NCBI GenBank assembly: GCA_947629905.1
Contig: CANRFM010000013.1
Coordinates: 1 to 56,412 of the forward strand
Source: an uncultured Clostridia bacterium
GTDB lineage: Bacteria > Bacillota > Clostridia > Oscillospirales > Ruminococcaceae
Length of the DNA stretch: 56,412 nucleotides
Direction of reading: 5' to 3'
Shown in pieces: positions 1-7,748 of this stretch. A program made the position numbers and the translations under genes. The notes beneath the pieces are model-generated. The model was not told where the DNA came from, ran no database searches, and worked only from the letters and a program-made list of their open reading frames with translations. Each line of letters starts with the position of its first letter. The stretch's first letter is position 1.

Positions 1-84
1 TCGTAAACTTGCATGAGATGAAAATTCTTTGACTTATCCAGCTATTAACATTTGGAATAGAATTGTGGCTTTACACTTGTATGT

Positions 85-1467
85 GTGATTTTCACAAGTG
101 TTGTATGCTATCTGTACTGCGTGAATGACGGAAAGGGAGAGACTGTTGTCGCCCAGACAACACTCAGCAGTTATTTTGCACCAAAAGGGATATATGAAGC
201 GGAGAGTGGCATCGATTTGGATAAGCTTGGCTGCGATTGTTATTTGACTGCTGACATGGGCATAGCACAAGCCAATTATCTTGCACCCCATGACGCAGGC
301 GGAATGAAACAAAGCGACATCGATGCACTTTGTAAAAATGGTGCAGAAAATACATACTGCTGCAGTGAGCCGTTCTATATTTTAGCAGATGCTGACGGAA
401 CAGAAAATAGTATTTTGTTGTCAAATTTAATGCGTGAGGAAAATCGTCAGATACTTGGATTGGAAAAAGATACATCCGCAATTCCCTGTATATTGATGAG
501 CGATGCACTGATCCGGAAATTATTCGGAGCAGAAATTTCCGCAGATGGTGCAGCATGGGTGTCTGTCATGGATCAGGAAAATACGCTTGTCGCCGATACA
601 CCGTATACGATCTATTCGGCAAAAGCGGACAAAACAGGCTGGATGCCGGAAGAAATTCTGGAACGGGAAATGACGGTCAGCAATACGATACATACAGATG
701 CGGAAACGCTCAATGAAGACGAATTTGCTTCGGCAGTATTGGTCGATCTCAGATATTATACGGGATTTCTTCTGATGAACGGAGAATACGCTGAAACACT
801 GGGGATATTCAACAATTCCTATCACAAAGTACTTTTCAAGGCACAAGGGAATGAAGATCAGCTCAGAAATATACTTGCCGCTTCTGTTACAAACAAAATG
901 AGAATGAAAGCCACAACACGCTACGAATTAAAGCGGAATTATATTTACAATAATGTCAATAAGTATTCTACGATTTTATGTCTTTTTGTCCTGCTGTTTT
1001 CCATTTATATTATCGGTTACTGCAATGTGCTGAAACTGAAACTAAGGCAGAAAGCAGGGACTTTCCATATTATCCGCAGCCTTGGACTGACGCATAAAAA
1101 ACTCACCGTGTATCTCATTGCAGACAGCTTAAAACAACCGATCATCAGCATGATCGCAGGTGCAGGTGTGATCGGTATTTTCCGCAGAATATTGATGGAT
1201 AAATATGATACATACTGCGAATTGATAACGAAACGTGACAGCCTGATGAGTACAGACAGTGCAGCCGCAGATGTTATCAGTGAACAGCTCAGATCGCTTC
1301 GCTATACATATCTGTTGGGAGATGAAATGTGGGTGCCGTCATGGTTTCAGGCGTTTGCAGTGATATCGCTTGTAATCTGCGTTCTATGCATAGTGTGTGT
1401 AGCATTTATACAGAAGAAACATATCAAGTCTGAATTGTCAGACGATTTTTCGGACAGGAAGGAATAG
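85..1467 (+). CDS. FtsX/MacB-type ABC transporter permease, 5' end damaged
   Basis: Permease subunit of an ABC exporter, coupled to the ATPase that starts 3 bases after its stop. Visible layout: a short hydrophobic start (residues ~1-12), a large extracytoplasmic domain (~13-290), a membrane segment at ~294-315 followed by the FtsX-like cytoplasmic motif IIRSLGLTHKK, and further membrane segments at ~352-367 and ~419-442. That is the usual FtsX fold, but the first helix looks cut. The only usable in-frame start is GTG at 85, with no ribosome site; an in-frame TAG lies at 58-60. The 60 bases upstream contain coding-like fragments in other frames, so the start has probably been broken by frameshifts, or a sequencing error occurred there. 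The AT-rich codon use differs from the rest of the window. The substrate is unknown. Confidence 0.75.
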   Translation: MIFTSVVCYLYCVNDGKGETVVAQTTLSSYFAPKGIYEAESGIDLDKLGCDCYLTADMGIAQANYLAPHDAGGMKQSDIDALCKNGAENTYCCSEPFYILADADGTENSILLSNLMREENRQILGLEKDTSAIPCILMSDALIRKLFGAEISADGAAWVSVMDQENTLVADTPYTIYSAKADKTGWMPEEILEREMTVSNTIHTDAETLNEDEFASAVLVDLRYYTGFLLMNGEYAETLGIFNNSYHKVLFKAQGNEDQLRNILAASVTNKMRMKATTRYELKRNYIYNNVNKYSTILCLFVLLFSIYIIGYCNVLKLKLRQKAGTFHIIRSLGLTHKKLTVYLIADSLKQPIISMIAGAGVIGIFRRILMDKYDTYCELITKRDSLMSTDSAAADVISEQLRSLRYTYLLGDEMWVPSWFQAFAVISLVICVLCIVCVAFIQKKHIKSELSDDFSDRKE

Positions 1468-1470
1468 AAT

Positions 1471-2154
1471 ATGGATGCAATCATTAAAGCTGAAAATATA
1501 TCTAAAATTTACGGTAAGGGGGAAACATCCGTCAAAGCCTTGGATGATGTAACTATTTCATTTGAAAAAGAAAAAATGACAGCGATTATTGGTGCATCAG
1601 GCAGCGGAAAGTCCACTTTGCTGAATATTATCGGTGGACTTGACCGGCAGGCTGACGGAAAAGTATACATTGGAGAACAGGAAATATTAAAATTGGGTGA
1701 TAAAGAACTTGCCAAATTAAGGGCAGAAAAAATAGGATTTGTGTTTCAATTTTTCAAGCTTGTTCCCGAACTTACAGCACTGGAAAATATCCTATTTCCG
1801 TCCATGATAATAAATAAAAAGCCTGAAAAAAGTTATGTGGATGATCTATGCAAAAAGCTCGGAATTGAAAAGAGGGTGAAACATTATCCCTCACAGCTTT
1901 CGGGCGGTCAGCAGCAAAGAACAGCGATCGCAAGGGCACTTATCAATGATCCGGATATATTGCTATGTGATGAGCCGACAGGAAATCTGGATGGAAAATC
2001 GGGCAAAGAAGTCATGAAACTACTTGAAAGAATGTGCAGAGAAATGAAGAAAACGATAATCATTGTAACGCACGACATGAACATTGCAAAACAGTGTGAC
2101 AGGATCATAACGATTTCAGATGGAAGGATAGCCGATACAGATTTGAGTAATTGA
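1471..2154 (+). CDS. ABC transporter ATP-binding protein (LolD/MacB type)
   Basis: ATPase partner of the preceding permease; 227 residues, the normal size for a single nucleotide-binding domain of the lipoprotein/antimicrobial-peptide exporter type. Walker A is GASGSGKS (~residues 42-49), the Q-loop region reads FVFQFFKLVPELTALEN, the signature is LSGGQQQRTAIARAL, Walker B is ILLCDEPTGNLD, and the switch histidine is in IIVTHD. The start ATG is preceded by AGGAAGG. Such pairs usually export peptides, or protect against them under a two-component system; no such regulator is adjacent, although one lies at 50.2-51.8 kb. The AT-rich composition matches the permease and suggests the pair arrived together. 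Confidence 0.93.
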   Translation: MDAIIKAENISKIYGKGETSVKALDDVTISFEKEKMTAIIGASGSGKSTLLNIIGGLDRQADGKVYIGEQEILKLGDKELAKLRAEKIGFVFQFFKLVPELTALENILFPSMIINKKPEKSYVDDLCKKLGIEKRVKHYPSQLSGGQQQRTAIARALINDPDILLCDEPTGNLDGKSGKEVMKLLERMCREMKKTIIIVTHDMNIAKQCDRIITISDGRIADTDLSN

Positions 2155-2190
2155 GGATATTCCATCCCTATGTGCTGAATTTGAATGAAT

Positions 2191-2239
2191 AATAAAAATC
2201 ACCGATGTGGCTTGAATTGCCATTTCGGTGATTTTTATT
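2191..2239 (+). terminator. Intrinsic terminator after the ABC pair
   Basis: A perfect 15-base inverted repeat (2191-2205 with 2225-2239) separated by 19 bases, ending in ATTTTTATTT. It lies 36 bases after the ATPase stop codon. The arm carries A/T runs on both sides, so it could stop transcription from either direction. Confidence 0.8.
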
Positions 2240-2287
2240 TGTCGAATTTCCTGCTCTATTTTGATGATTGAAAGGGTATATGCAAAC

Positions 2288-2333
2288 AAAAAGAGGGCCA
2301 GTCTCCGCTTTTTGGAGATTGACACTCTTTTTT
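2288..2333 (+). terminator. Second hairpin with T-tract
   Basis: Arms AAAAAGAG..CTCC and GGAG..CTCTTTTT form an imperfect hairpin ending in a T run. It probably backs up the terminator just upstream and insulates the small-peptide locus that follows. Confidence 0.55.
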
Positions 2334-2411
2334 GCTTTTAATTGGGTTTTATAGGAATAAGGTCATTTTGGGAAACTGCCCATTGTTAATGTTTATGAAT
2401 GCCGAAAACTG

Positions 2412-2420
2412 TGCTATAAT
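2412..2420 (+). promoter_or_regulatory. Extended -10 promoter of the small toxin-like gene
   Basis: TGCTATAAT matches an extended -10 (TGnTATAAT). The -35 position 17 bases upstream (TTTATG, 2392-2397) is weak, as expected for an extended -10 promoter. Transcription would start near 2427, leaving a leader of about 60 bases before the ATG at 2487. Confidence 0.5.
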
Positions 2421-2461
2421 AATTTCAGAGCACACCTGAAAACGGTAGGCGGCGAATCCTG

Positions 2462-2475
2462 CTCCCGGAAGGGAG
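2462..2475 (+). promoter_or_regulatory. Hairpin hiding the toxin ribosome site
   Basis: CTCCC GGAA GGGAG forms a five-pair stem closed by a GNRA-type loop. Its 3' arm is the only purine-rich Shine-Dalgarno candidate for the ORF at 2487. Sequestered ribosome sites are typical of type I toxin mRNAs; the structure is inferred from sequence only. Confidence 0.45.
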
Positions 2476-2486
2476 TTGAAGTACCT

Positions 2487-2585
2487 ATGATCATGGAACT
2501 GATTTTGAAAGTCATTGCAGCTGTTTCGCAGCTTGCAGCGATTTATAAGATTTTGTACGATGTACATAAGGACAAAAGGAAGTAA
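2487..2585 (+). CDS. 32-residue hydrophobic peptide, candidate type I toxin
   Basis: Short ORF: residues 1-26 are largely hydrophobic (LILKVIAAVSQLAAIYKILY is the core), followed by a charged tail KDKRK. One membrane helix with a basic C-terminus is the hallmark of type I toxins such as TxpA/BsrG/Fst, but no family could be recognised by sequence. It has its own extended -10 promoter, a folded leader that hides the ribosome site, and a stop codon buried in the terminator stem. A strong promoter on the opposite strand (2675-2703) drives a convergent transcript that overlaps the 3' end. No other gene is in the unit. It could instead be a holin-like or regulatory peptide. Confidence 0.55.
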   Translation: MIMELILKVIAAVSQLAAIYKILYDVHKDKRK

Positions 2586-2668
2586 CCGCCCAGCTGGTAT
2601 CTGGACGGTTACTATTTCATTAAAGTAGCCTGTGGAGCAGCCGTCAAAACGTTTGATGGTGTGCTCTT
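2572..2668 (-). ncRNA. Predicted antisense RNA antitoxin (about 95 nt)
   Basis: The predicted transcript runs from about 2668 to the terminator at 2582-2612 and its T-tract. It is complementary to the 3' end of the toxin-like mRNA, including the stop codon and terminator stem. No ORF with a ribosome site lies within it. The geometry (convergent, 3'-overlapping, strong antisense promoter) matches known Gram-positive type I antitoxins such as RatA and SR4. Ends are approximate. Confidence 0.5.
2582..2612 (+). terminator. Bidirectional terminator shared by toxin mRNA and antisense RNA
   Basis: GTAACCGCCCAG pairs with CTGGACGGTTAC (11 of 12 pairs) across a 7-base loop. On the plus strand it is followed by TATTTCATT; on the minus strand by TTCCTTTT. 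It would end both convergent transcripts. Confidence 0.72.
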
Positions 2669-2674
2669 TCTACC

Positions 2675-2703
2675 ATTATACCACACTGCCCGCACTTTGT
2701 CAA
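2675..2703 (-). promoter_or_regulatory. Consensus promoter of the antisense RNA
   Basis: Read on the minus strand: TTGACA (2698-2703), exactly 17 bases, TATAAT (2675-2680). This is a perfect housekeeping promoter with no ORF behind it, only the shared terminator about 70 bases downstream. It implies a strong non-coding transcript. Confidence 0.75.
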
Positions 2704-2776
2704 GCACTTTTTTCGGCGAATCACGGAAATCATTTTACCAACAAAATTGATTTCCGTGCCCACCCTGATTTACCCC

Positions 2777-2805
2777 TTGACAAAATACGCCGGATATGGT
2801 ATAAT
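2777..2805 (+). promoter_or_regulatory. Promoter of the metK riboswitch transcript
   Basis: TTGACA (2777-2782), 17 bases, TATAAT (2800-2805): a perfect consensus. The predicted start near 2812 leaves about 70 bases before the SAM aptamer. Confidence 0.85.
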
Positions 2806-2880
2806 ATCGACAGCGGCATAACTCCAGCTGACGTTCTGCTGTGAAGCAGTTGTTTTGCGGCAGCGTTTAGCCTAAATACC

Positions 2881-2976
2881 CTTATCAAGAGCGGCTGAGG
2901 AACAGGTCCTGTGAAGCCCGGCAACCTGGCAGAAATTGCTGATGGTGCTAAATCCTGCGGTATTACCGAGAGATGA
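2881..2976 (+). promoter_or_regulatory. SAM-I (S-box) riboswitch aptamer
   Basis: The stretch has the S-box signature: AAGAGCGGCTGAGG, then GAAGCCCGGCAACCTGGC, then GGTGCTAAATCCTGC, closed by GAGAGATGAG. The 5' CTTATC and 3' GATGAG can form the P1 stem. It lies directly upstream of metK, a classic target. When S-adenosylmethionine is abundant the aptamer should favour the terminator at 2996-3024 and switch the gene off. Confidence 0.93.
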
Positions 2977-2995
2977 GGAATTTTCAGTTCATTCA

Positions 2996-3024
2996 CGGCA
3001 TTCGGGAAACCGGATGCCGTTTTT
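2996..3024 (+). terminator. Riboswitch-controlled terminator
   Basis: CGGCATTCGG and CCGGATGCCG form a 10-pair stem with a GAAA loop, followed by TTTTT. It sits between the SAM aptamer and metK, so it is the expression platform of the riboswitch. Confidence 0.87.
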
Positions 3025-3066
3025 GACCGCCTCTGTGTGCCGTATGAAACTACAGGAGGTCAGAAT

Positions 3067-4236
3067 ATGAAACGACTTTTTACATCCGAATCCGTCACAG
3101 AGGGACATCCGGACAAGATCTGCGACCAGATCTCCGATGCCATTCTCGATGCCATTCTGGCACAGGATCCGCTTGCCCGTGTCGCCTGTGAGACGGCTGT
3201 CACAACGGGGATGATCCTTTGCATGGGTGAGATCTCCACCAAGGCAAAAGTGGACATTGCCAAAATTGCCCGGCAGGTTGTAGTCGATATTGGCTATGAC
3301 CGTGCAAAATTCGGCTTTGACGGACATACGTGCAGCGTGCTGACTGCCATTGATGAGCAGTCGCCGGACATTGCCATGGGCGTGAATGAATCCTGTGACA
3401 GCGGCGGCACACCGGAAACGGGTGCAGGCGATCAGGGGCTGATGTTCGGGTATGCCTGCAATGAGACCCCGGAACTGATGCCGATGCCGATCTCTTTAGC
3501 ACACAAGCTTGCCATGAAGCTGACCGAGGTGCGCAAGGACGGCACACTCCGCTACCTGCGCCCTGACGGAAAGACGCAAGTCACTGTGGAATACGATGCA
3601 GCCGGGAAACCCAGCCGTGTGGACACCATTGTTGTCTCCACGCAGCACGCCACGGACATTCCTACCGAACAGATCCGTGAGGACATCCGGGAACTTGTCA
3701 TTGATGCTGTCATCCCTGCCGGGCTGATGGACAAGGATACCAAGATCTTCATCAACCCGACCGGACGTTTTGTGGTCGGCGGGCCGCAGGGGGATTCCGG
3801 TCTGACCGGGCGGAAGATCATCGTGGACACCTACGGCGGCTATGCAAGGCACGGCGGCGGGGCATTCTCCGGCAAAGACCCGACCAAGGTGGACAGAAGC
3901 GCTGCCTATGCGGCTCGCTACATCGCCAAGAACATTGTAGCTGCCGGTCTTGCGGAAAAGTGTGAAATTCAGCTTGCCTATGCCATCGGCGTGGCAAAAC
4001 CGGTTTCGATCCGGGTGGACACGTTCGGGACGGGAACAGTTCCGGACGAGGCACTTGCCGATGCTGTCGCAGCGAATTTTGACCTGACACCGGACGGCAT
4101 TATCCGGATGCTGAACCTGCGCCGCCCGCAGTATAGGAAAGTCGCAGCCTATGGGCATTTCGGGCGTGAAAACCTGAACGTTGCATGGGAGCGCACAGAC
4201 AAAGCCGAAGCGCTCCGGCAGTCTCTTTCCCAATAA
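3067..4236 (+). CDS. metK: S-adenosylmethionine synthase
   Basis: Makes S-adenosylmethionine from methionine and ATP in the cytoplasm; 389 residues, the normal family length. The N-terminus [17 protein letters not shown] carries the conserved ATP-site start (GHPDK), followed by the metal/substrate motif ETAVTTG and the late signature [16 protein letters not shown]. The ATG at 3067 follows ACAGGAGGTCAG; an upstream in-frame start at 3037 is unlikely because it overlaps the end of the riboswitch region and adds unrelated residues. It is a single-gene unit controlled by the S-box riboswitch and closed by the hairpin at 4242-4275. Confidence 0.98.
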   Translation: MKRLFTSESVTEGHPDKICDQISDAILDAILAQDPLARVACETAVTTGMILCMGEISTKAKVDIAKIARQVVVDIGYDRAKFGFDGHTCSVLTAIDEQSPDIAMGVNESCDSGGTPETGAGDQGLMFGYACNETPELMPMPISLAHKLAMKLTEVRKDGTLRYLRPDGKTQVTVEYDAAGKPSRVDTIVVSTQHATDIPTEQIREDIRELVIDAVIPAGLMDKDTKIFINPTGRFVVGGPQGDSGLTGRKIIVDTYGGYARHGGGAFSGKDPTKVDRSAAYAARYIAKNIVAAGLAEKCEIQLAYAIGVAKPVSIRVDTFGTGTVPDEALADAVAANFDLTPDGIIRMLNLRRPQYRKVAAYGHFGRENLNVAWERTDKAEALRQSLSQ

Positions 4237-4241
4237 CACCG

Positions 4242-4275
4242 AAACAGCACCGCCGGAGGGCGATGCTGTTTTTTT
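4242..4275 (+). terminator. Terminator between metK and the collagen-like gene
   Basis: AAACAGCA-C-CGCC, loop GGAG, GGCG-A-TGCTGTTT, followed by T residues. It ends metK and, read from the other strand, lies just after the stop codon of the convergent collagen-like gene. Confidence 0.75.
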
Positions 4276-4281
4276 CAAGGG

Positions 4282-5601
4282 TCAGGTTTCCACCAGACCA
4301 GCCGCCTGCAATGCTGCAACCAGCGCATTGAACTGCGTAGCGATCTGCGCCGTAGTAGCCGTAGCCGGGTCGGCAAGGGTTGCCACTGCCGCTGCCGGTG
4401 TCAGCACTGCAGCTGCACCTGTCGGTCCGGTAGCACCCGTTGCCCCGGTCGGACCTGTCGCTCCAGTAGGACCTGTCGGACCAGTCACTCCGTCTGCGCC
4501 GGTAGGTCCTGTCGCTCCGGTCGGTCCTGTGATACCATCCGCACCCGCTGCTCCATCTGCTCCGGTTGCCCCGGTAGGTCCTGTCGGACCGGTCGCACCA
4601 TCTGCACCAGTAGCACCTGTCGCTCCGGTCGGACCTGTGATGCCGTCTGCACCCGCTGCTCCGTCCGCTCCGGTTGCCCCGGTAGGACCAGTAGCTCCAT
4701 CTGCGCCGGTAGCACCTGTCGCTCCGGTCGGACCTGTGATGCCGTCTGCACCCGCTGCTCCGTCTGCGCCAGTAGCCCCGGTAGGACCTGTCGGACCAGT
4801 CGCACCATCTGCGCCGGTAGCACCTGTCGCTCCTGTCGGACCGGTCGCACCGTCTGCCCCAGTAGCTCCTGTCGCTCCGGTCGGACCAGTGATGCCATCC
4901 GCACCTGTTGCCCCGGTAGGACCTGTCGGACCGGTAGCACCATCTGCACCGGTAGCACCTGTCGCTCCGGTCGGACCTGTGATACCGTCCGCACCAGTAG
5001 CCCCAGTAGGACCAGTCGGACCAGTCGCACCATCTGCACCGGTAGCACCTGTCGCTCCGGTCGGACCTGTGATGCCGTCTGCACCTGTTGCTCCGTCCGC
5101 ACCGGTTGCCCCAGTAGGTCCTGTCGGACCAGTCGCACCGTCTGCGCCGGTAGCCCCTGTCGCTCCGGTCGGTCCAGTGATGCCGTCTGCACCTGTTGCT
5201 CCGGTCGCACCTGTTGCGCCCGTTACACCGGGCACGCCCGGAACACCCGGCACGCCGGCAGGTCCCTGCGGACCGGTCGGACCCGTGATACCGTTCGCAC
5301 CTGTCGCACCAGTCCCGCCTCTTGGTCCTGTCGAACCGGTTGCCCCGTTTGCACCCGTTGCACCGACCGGACCGGTCGGACCTGTTGCCCCCGTTGCCCC
5401 GGTCGCACCTTTCGCACCAGTCGCACCAGTCGCACCTGTTGCGCCGGTCACACCCGTTGCGCCGGTCGCACCTGTTGCGCCAGTCGCTCCGGTTGCTCCC
5501 GTGATACCGGTCGAGCCGGTCGGGGTGGTCGGTACAACGGGGCAGCAGGGCGTCGGGTTTGGGTACGGAACGGGCTGACACCCGCATGAATACATTGCCA
5601 T
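4282..5601 (-). CDS. Collagen-like triple-helix repeat protein
   Basis: 439 residues. A short Cys/Pro-rich N-terminus ([20 protein letters not shown]) is followed by about 120 Gly-X-Y triplets, mostly GAT, GPT, GAD and GIT, and a non-collagenous C-terminus (~residues 395-439) rich in Ala with the end [16 protein letters not shown]. This matches bacterial collagen-like proteins such as BclA-type exosporium or surface filaments, where threonines in the triplets are glycosylated. No signal peptide is visible, as in exosporium proteins. The ATG at 5601 follows AGGAGG; the longer frame to 5646 lacks a ribosome site. The glycosyltransferase gene immediately upstream is a likely modifying partner. 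The C-terminal segment may be the trimerisation or attachment part (inference). Confidence 0.9.
   Translation of the reverse strand: MAMYSCGCQPVPYPNPTPCCPVVPTTPTGSTGITGATGATGATGATGATGVTGATGATGATGAKGATGATGATGPTGPVGATGANGATGSTGPRGGTGATGANGITGPTGPQGPAGVPGVPGVPGVTGATGATGATGADGITGPTGATGATGADGATGPTGPTGATGADGATGADGITGPTGATGATGADGATGPTGPTGATGADGITGPTGATGATGADGATGPTGPTGATGADGITGPTGATGATGADGATGPTGATGATGADGATGPTGPTGATGADGAAGADGITGPTGATGATGADGATGPTGATGADGAAGADGITGPTGATGATGADGATGPTGPTGATGADGAAGADGITGPTGATGPTGADGVTGPTGPTGATGPTGATGATGPTGAAAVLTPAAAVATLADPATATTAQIATQFNALVAALQAAGLVET
4405..5520. repeat. Long GC-rich tandem repeat coding for Gly-X-Y triplets
   Basis: About 1.1 kb of 9-base-based tandem repetition with higher-order units (recurring blocks encoding [19 protein letters not shown]). 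Near-identical blocks differ mostly at third codon positions, so expansion and contraction by slippage or recombination are likely. Confidence 0.85.
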
Positions 5602-5642
5602 GCAAATTCCTCCTGTCTGTTGCTTCCCTTCCGGGAATGCTT

Positions 5643-6707
5643 TCAAGATCTCAGCCTATGCCGGAAATAGCTCTGATTTGCCAGAAAATTGGCATCCTGC
5701 GGTTTGATACGTCCTGCTTTGTCATTATATGCCTTTGCCTGTAGGATGTTCCCAAGGCGGTCATAACACACACAGAGCTGCATATAGGGAATGTAATCAT
5801 GACAATCCGGCTTCTGAAACCCGTTCTCCGTAAAAGGTGCTGCCGCTGCGGCTTCATACCAGAAAATGGCTTCCGTGTATTTCTCCTGTTCGAGTTTCAG
5901 CCGTCCGATCTCGCAGCAGATCTCCGCACGGGGACGGTCGTAGCTGAAACTCCGGAACAGTGCCGTCAGTGCTTCTTCCGTTTCCCCCAAAGCCGCATAA
6001 CATTCCGCAAGCAAGGCACACGCCCCGATGCGGTCTTCCACCCATGCAGACGACTCGGCTAAAAATCCCGTACACGCCCCGATCGCTTCCCGGTAACGTT
6101 TGTGGTACAGCAGCTCCCGGGCATAATAATACTGTTCTCTCGGCTTCAGGGGTTTGCCTTCCGCAAGCTGTTTCTCGAAAATGCGCAGATTCCGGTCGGG
6201 GTCGTTCACGTGTTCTTTTCGGTGGCACACAGCTGCCTCCCCGTAAATGACCGTCCCCACAGGCGTGATGGCTTCATGGACTGCCCCTTCCCAACGGAAC
6301 TGCCTTTCCCGCCGCAGCAGACGTTCCCGATAGTACGAAAGCACCGGCATTCCCTGCGCATCGAAAGCGACATGATACGGCAGCATGACGACATCCGCTG
6401 TCAGGTGTTCTTTCATGGCAATCAGCTGCTGCACGCTTTCCGGCGGCAGCACATCATCGGCATCCAGCCACATCTGATAGTCCATTTCCGCCTTGGAAAA
6501 GGAAAAATTCCTTGCCGCCGCAAAATCATCGACCCATGGGAAGTCGTAGACCTTTTCCGTGAACTGCCGTGCGACCGCTTTTGTCCCGTCTGCCGACCCG
6601 GTATCCACAAGGATGATCTCATCCACAGCTGCCCGGACACTTTTCAGACAGCGGGCAAGCACCGGTTCTTCATCCCGCACGATCATACAAAGACTTATTG
6701 TTGCCAT
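5643..6707 (-). CDS. Family 2 glycosyltransferase with C-terminal TPR-like helices
   Basis: 354 residues. The N-terminal GT-A domain begins [14 protein letters not shown] and contains [11 protein letters not shown] (nucleotide-sugar binding), WLDADDVL (DxDD metal site) and the acceptor-side WEGAVHEAI. From ~residue 195 the sequence becomes helical and TPR-like ([35 protein letters not shown]), as in SunS-like and similar peptide glycosyltransferases. It is transcribed ahead of the collagen-like gene with 41 bases between them, so it may glycosylate Thr residues of that protein (inference). The start is ATG 6707 after GGGAAGGGAG; a longer upstream frame has no homologous look. No membrane segment is seen, so it acts in the cytoplasm. 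Confidence 0.9.
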   Translation of the reverse strand: MATISLCMIVRDEEPVLARCLKSVRAAVDEIILVDTGSADGTKAVARQFTEKVYDFPWVDDFAAARNFSFSKAEMDYQMWLDADDVLPPESVQQLIAMKEHLTADVVMLPYHVAFDAQGMPVLSYYRERLLRRERQFRWEGAVHEAITPVGTVIYGEAAVCHRKEHVNDPDRNLRIFEKQLAEGKPLKPREQYYYARELLYHKRYREAIGACTGFLAESSAWVEDRIGACALLAECYAALGETEEALTALFRSFSYDRPRAEICCEIGRLKLEQEKYTEAIFWYEAAAAAPFTENGFQKPDCHDYIPYMQLCVCYDRLGNILQAKAYNDKAGRIKPQDANFLANQSYFRHRLRS

Positions 6708-6724
6708 TCGCCTGCACTCCCTTC

Positions 6725-6741
6725 CCTGCATCGTATGCAGG
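6725..6741. other. Palindrome in the divergent glycosyltransferase/thioredoxin gap
   Basis: CCTGCAT CGT ATGCAGG, a perfect 7-3-7 inverted repeat in the 72-base gap between divergent genes. It could be an operator or a small hairpin; no clear promoter could be placed beside it. Confidence 0.35.
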
Positions 6742-6779
6742 AAACTTGTACACCGGAACACCCGGAGAAAGGAAGTACT

Positions 6780-7118
6780 ATGCTGTATCAGACAAATGCC
6801 CGTTATTTCGGGGAAGTATTGGCGGAAAGCAAGCGCCGTCCGGTACTGCTCGATTTTTATGCCGGCTGGTGTGCACCCTGCCGGGCGCTTGCCCCCGCAC
6901 TGGATGCACTCAGCGAACGCCTTTCGGAGCAGATCGCTGCCTATTCCGTGAATACGGACACAGAACCTGCCTTGGCAGAACGCTTTGGCATCGACAAACT
7001 CCCGGCAGTGCTGCTCCTGCAAAATGAGACCGTCACCGCCCGTTGGGAGAACAATGTTACTGCCGCTGCGATCGAAGCCCATCTGGAACTGATAGAAACC
7101 GAAAAAGCAGGAAGGTAA
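6780..7118 (+). CDS. Thioredoxin
   Basis: 112-residue thioredoxin, normal length. The redox site is WCAPC (usual WCGPC) in FYAGWCAPCRALAP, and the cis-proline segment is KLPAVLLL. It reduces protein disulfides in the cytoplasm. ATG 6780 follows GAGAAAGGAAG. It is a single gene, divergent from the glycosyltransferase, and closed by the hairpin at 7103-7133. Replacement of the middle Gly by Ala in the active site is found in other thioredoxins and should only tune redox potential. Confidence 0.93.
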   Translation: MLYQTNARYFGEVLAESKRRPVLLDFYAGWCAPCRALAPALDALSERLSEQIAAYSVNTDTEPALAERFGIDKLPAVLLLQNETVTARWENNVTAAAIEAHLELIETEKAGR

Positions 7119-7133
7119 CTCCCTCCTGCTTTT
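7103..7133. terminator. Bidirectional terminator
   Basis: AAAAGCAGGA and TCCTGCTTTT form a perfect 10-pair stem between the convergent thioredoxin gene and the operon ending at 7143. The stem overlaps the thioredoxin stop codon. Confidence 0.85.
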
Positions 7134-7142
7134 CTGCTGTTA

Positions 7143-7748
7143 TTATTGGTTGACTGTAAGATAACGTTTCCCATATTTTTCCTGTAGGATCGCCCGGAGC
7201 TTTTCTGCCTCATCAGGAGAAAGCTGCGATTTTAACAGAAACTCATTCGTATCCCGATCCCGGTAAATCAGAAAGCCGTCCGCACTCTCATAGCAGCGGG
7301 ACTTCCCGTAGCGGTAGAACTCGTGTCCCATTTCCTCGTTGCATTCTTCCCGGTACTGCATATAGTCGGCATCCGCCCGATCCTCGTCCGTCAGGATCTC
7401 ATCTTCATTCTGATAAGCAGCATAAAGGTCGATCTTATCTTCCAGAACGGTCAGTCTGCGGTGCAGGGAATGGTATTTTGCCCTTGCTTCCAGTGAATTG
7501 CTGCCAATGTACTCTTTCCGGAAACTGCCACGTGTGACAAATGCTATCACCAGCCAGATCACCAGACACAACAGCCCCGAGAGGATGTCCCTTTCTATGG
7601 CACAGCCCACAAAACTCAGCACACCGATCACCACAAATGTTGTCATACCTGCTATCTGTTTTTTTCGCAGGATCGTTTTTTCAAGGATCGCCAGTGAAGC
7701 ACGGAAAGAATCTTCTGTATAGTCATATTCCTTTTCAAACAGCATCAT
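7143..7748 (-). CDS. Two-helix membrane protein, YcxB-like
   Basis: 201 residues with two close membrane helices (~residues 34-52 and ~56-72) and a soluble C-terminal part. The stretch ESADGFLIYRDRDTNEFLL followed by LSPDEAEKLRAIL resembles the C-terminal region of YcxB-like proteins, which have no established biochemical role. It overlaps the stop of the preceding gene by 4 bases (ATGA), so the two are translationally coupled. A second ATG lies 3 bases further in. It is the last gene of the dCMP deaminase-trmB operon. The assignment is by pattern only. Confidence 0.8.
   Translation of the reverse strand: MMLFEKEYDYTEDSFRASLAILEKTILRKKQIAGMTTFVVIGVLSFVGCAIERDILSGLLCLVIWLVIAFVTRGSFRKEYIGSNSLEARAKYHSLHRRLTVLEDKIDLYAAYQNEDEILTDEDRADADYMQYREECNEEMGHEFYRYGKSRCYESADGFLIYRDRDTNEFLLKSQLSPDEAEKLRAILQEKYGKRYLTVNQ

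Noticed and set aside
4405-5520. CRISPR-like regular repetition
   Set aside because: The units are 9-base multiples without spacers and keep one reading frame, so they are coding triplets of a collagen-like protein.
4181-5578. Long open frame on the plus strand reading GPVAPVAPV repeats
   Set aside because: It is the complement of the Gly-X-Y coding repeats on the minus strand, has no ribosome site and starts inside metK.
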